A stretch of DNA of 51,959 nucleotides from NCBI RefSeq assembly GCF_900142145.1, contig NZ_FQZV01000031.1, forward strand, positions 1 to 51,959. Direction: 5' to 3'. Of the stretch, positions 51,799 to 51,959 are shown piece after piece. The stretch comes from Geosporobacter subterraneus DSM 17957. Lineage in GTDB: Bacteria > Bacillota > Clostridia > Peptostreptococcales > Thermotaleaceae. The notes under the pieces were generated by a model. It saw nothing but the letters and a program-made list of their open reading frames with translations. It had not been told where the DNA came from and searched no databases. How positions within the stretch are numbered: position 1 is the first letter of the stretch; the number at the start of each line of letters is the position of its first letter. A program made the translations under genes and the position numbers.

Positions 51799-51959
51799 CT
51801 ATTCAAACTTTGGGAGTCGCCTTATGTTTTCAAAGGTTTCGTAGAATTCCTCTTTATATGGGCAGCTGCTACAAAGTTTGAATGTAATATATCTTGCTGA
51901 TCGGATTATCTTTGATGCAATCTTGATCAACTTTAAGCGGATGGTATCGATCTGCATTT
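51799..51959 (-). mobile_element. IS1380-family transposase, C-terminal end
   Basis: On the minus strand the frame enters from the window edge and reads MQIDTIRLKLIKIASKIIRS and ARYITFKLCSSCPYKEEFY, with TFENIRRLPKFE and TAG at 51799-51801. This is the usual C-terminus of IS1380-type DDE transposases. The rest lies outside the window, so its integrity is unknown. Confidence 0.75.

Noticed and set aside
1-51959. CRISPR array or prophage
   Set aside because: No regularly spaced repeats, cas genes, or phage structural genes were seen. The tandem repeat at 16.12 kb has only two units and no spacer-like inserts.

Overview
The window is AT-rich and reads like a chromosomal segment of an anaerobic, endospore-forming, motile member of the Clostridia. 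The signs are strong AGGAGG-type ribosome binding sites, TTG/GTG starts, a large-type SRP RNA next to dnaX-ybaB-recR, a 2-hydroxyacyl-CoA dehydratase-type activator, remnants of spore-coat CotH/VTC/DUF4956 genes, and several chemotaxis and cyclic-di-GMP genes. I cannot name the genus.

Region by region. 0-3 kb: the C-terminal end of an IS110-type transposase, a cysteine desulfurase-family gene, then a graveyard of short gene fragments (SIMPL protein, HPr, an internally deleted tadA, a decayed tRNA-Ser, a GNAT acetyltransferase) and a small MNT-type nucleotidyltransferase with an altered active site. 3.2-10 kb: an intact four-gene Wadjet operon (jetA-jetB-jetC-jetD), a known SMC-like anti-plasmid defence system, with its own promoter and terminator. 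10-13 kb: a second decayed region holding pieces of a histidine kinase, a VTC domain protein, a DUF4956 membrane protein and CotH. 13-14 kb: intact tadA, a tRNA-Ser(CGA) cut off at the anticodon loop, and a complete tRNA-Ser(CGA). The tadA/tRNA-Ser pair therefore occurs twice, on either side of the Wadjet locus, which suggests how the island arrived.

14-26 kb: a probably acquired AAA ATPase (DUF4143 type), unidentified fragments, an agr-like GHKL kinase plus LytTR regulator, an HD-GYP gene overlapping a chemoreceptor gene, htpG behind a perfect CIRCE operator, and a PAS-PAS-GGDEF-EAL protein followed by a nonsense-mutated PAS remnant. 26-33.8 kb: arginase, a DUF2284 protein with a PatB-type C-S lyase, an AGCS amino-acid:cation symporter, a second chemoreceptor, and a TPP riboswitch controlling thiT. 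33.8-39.6 kb (minus strand): an FAD oxidoreductase with a C-terminal Rieske domain, a BadF/HgdC-type activase with its HgdB-like partner, and a YetF protein. 39.6-42.7 kb: a multi-hairpin element, an ECF sigma factor with its membrane partner, speD and a small Gly-rich membrane protein.

42.8-48.3 kb: a strong promoter, tRNA-Ser(GGA), SRP RNA, a membrane PAS-GAF-HD-GYP protein, then dnaX-ybaB-recR. In Bacillus subtilis tadA lies directly before scr-dnaX-ybaB-recR. Here about 29 kb lies between tadA and the SRP RNA gene, so that segment looks inserted or rearranged. 48.3-52 kb: a DUF805 protein, a cluster of palindromic intergenic repeats, a CehA/McbA-type PHP hydrolase, a Mn-type superoxide dismutase and the 3' end of an IS1380-type transposase running off the window.

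How the genes fit together: signalling and motility genes (two chemoreceptors, three c-di-GMP enzymes, two regulators) share the middle with amino-acid and polyamine metabolism and oxygen-stress proteins. The conserved dnaX block is vertical inheritance. The 0-16 kb stretch is accessory DNA with transfer and decay marks. The best-supported defence system is Wadjet. I found no CRISPR array and no convincing wholly new multi-gene system; the least explained items are the flanking tadA/tRNA-Ser duplication, the multi-hairpin element near 39.7 kb and the short ORF coupled to the agr-like kinase.
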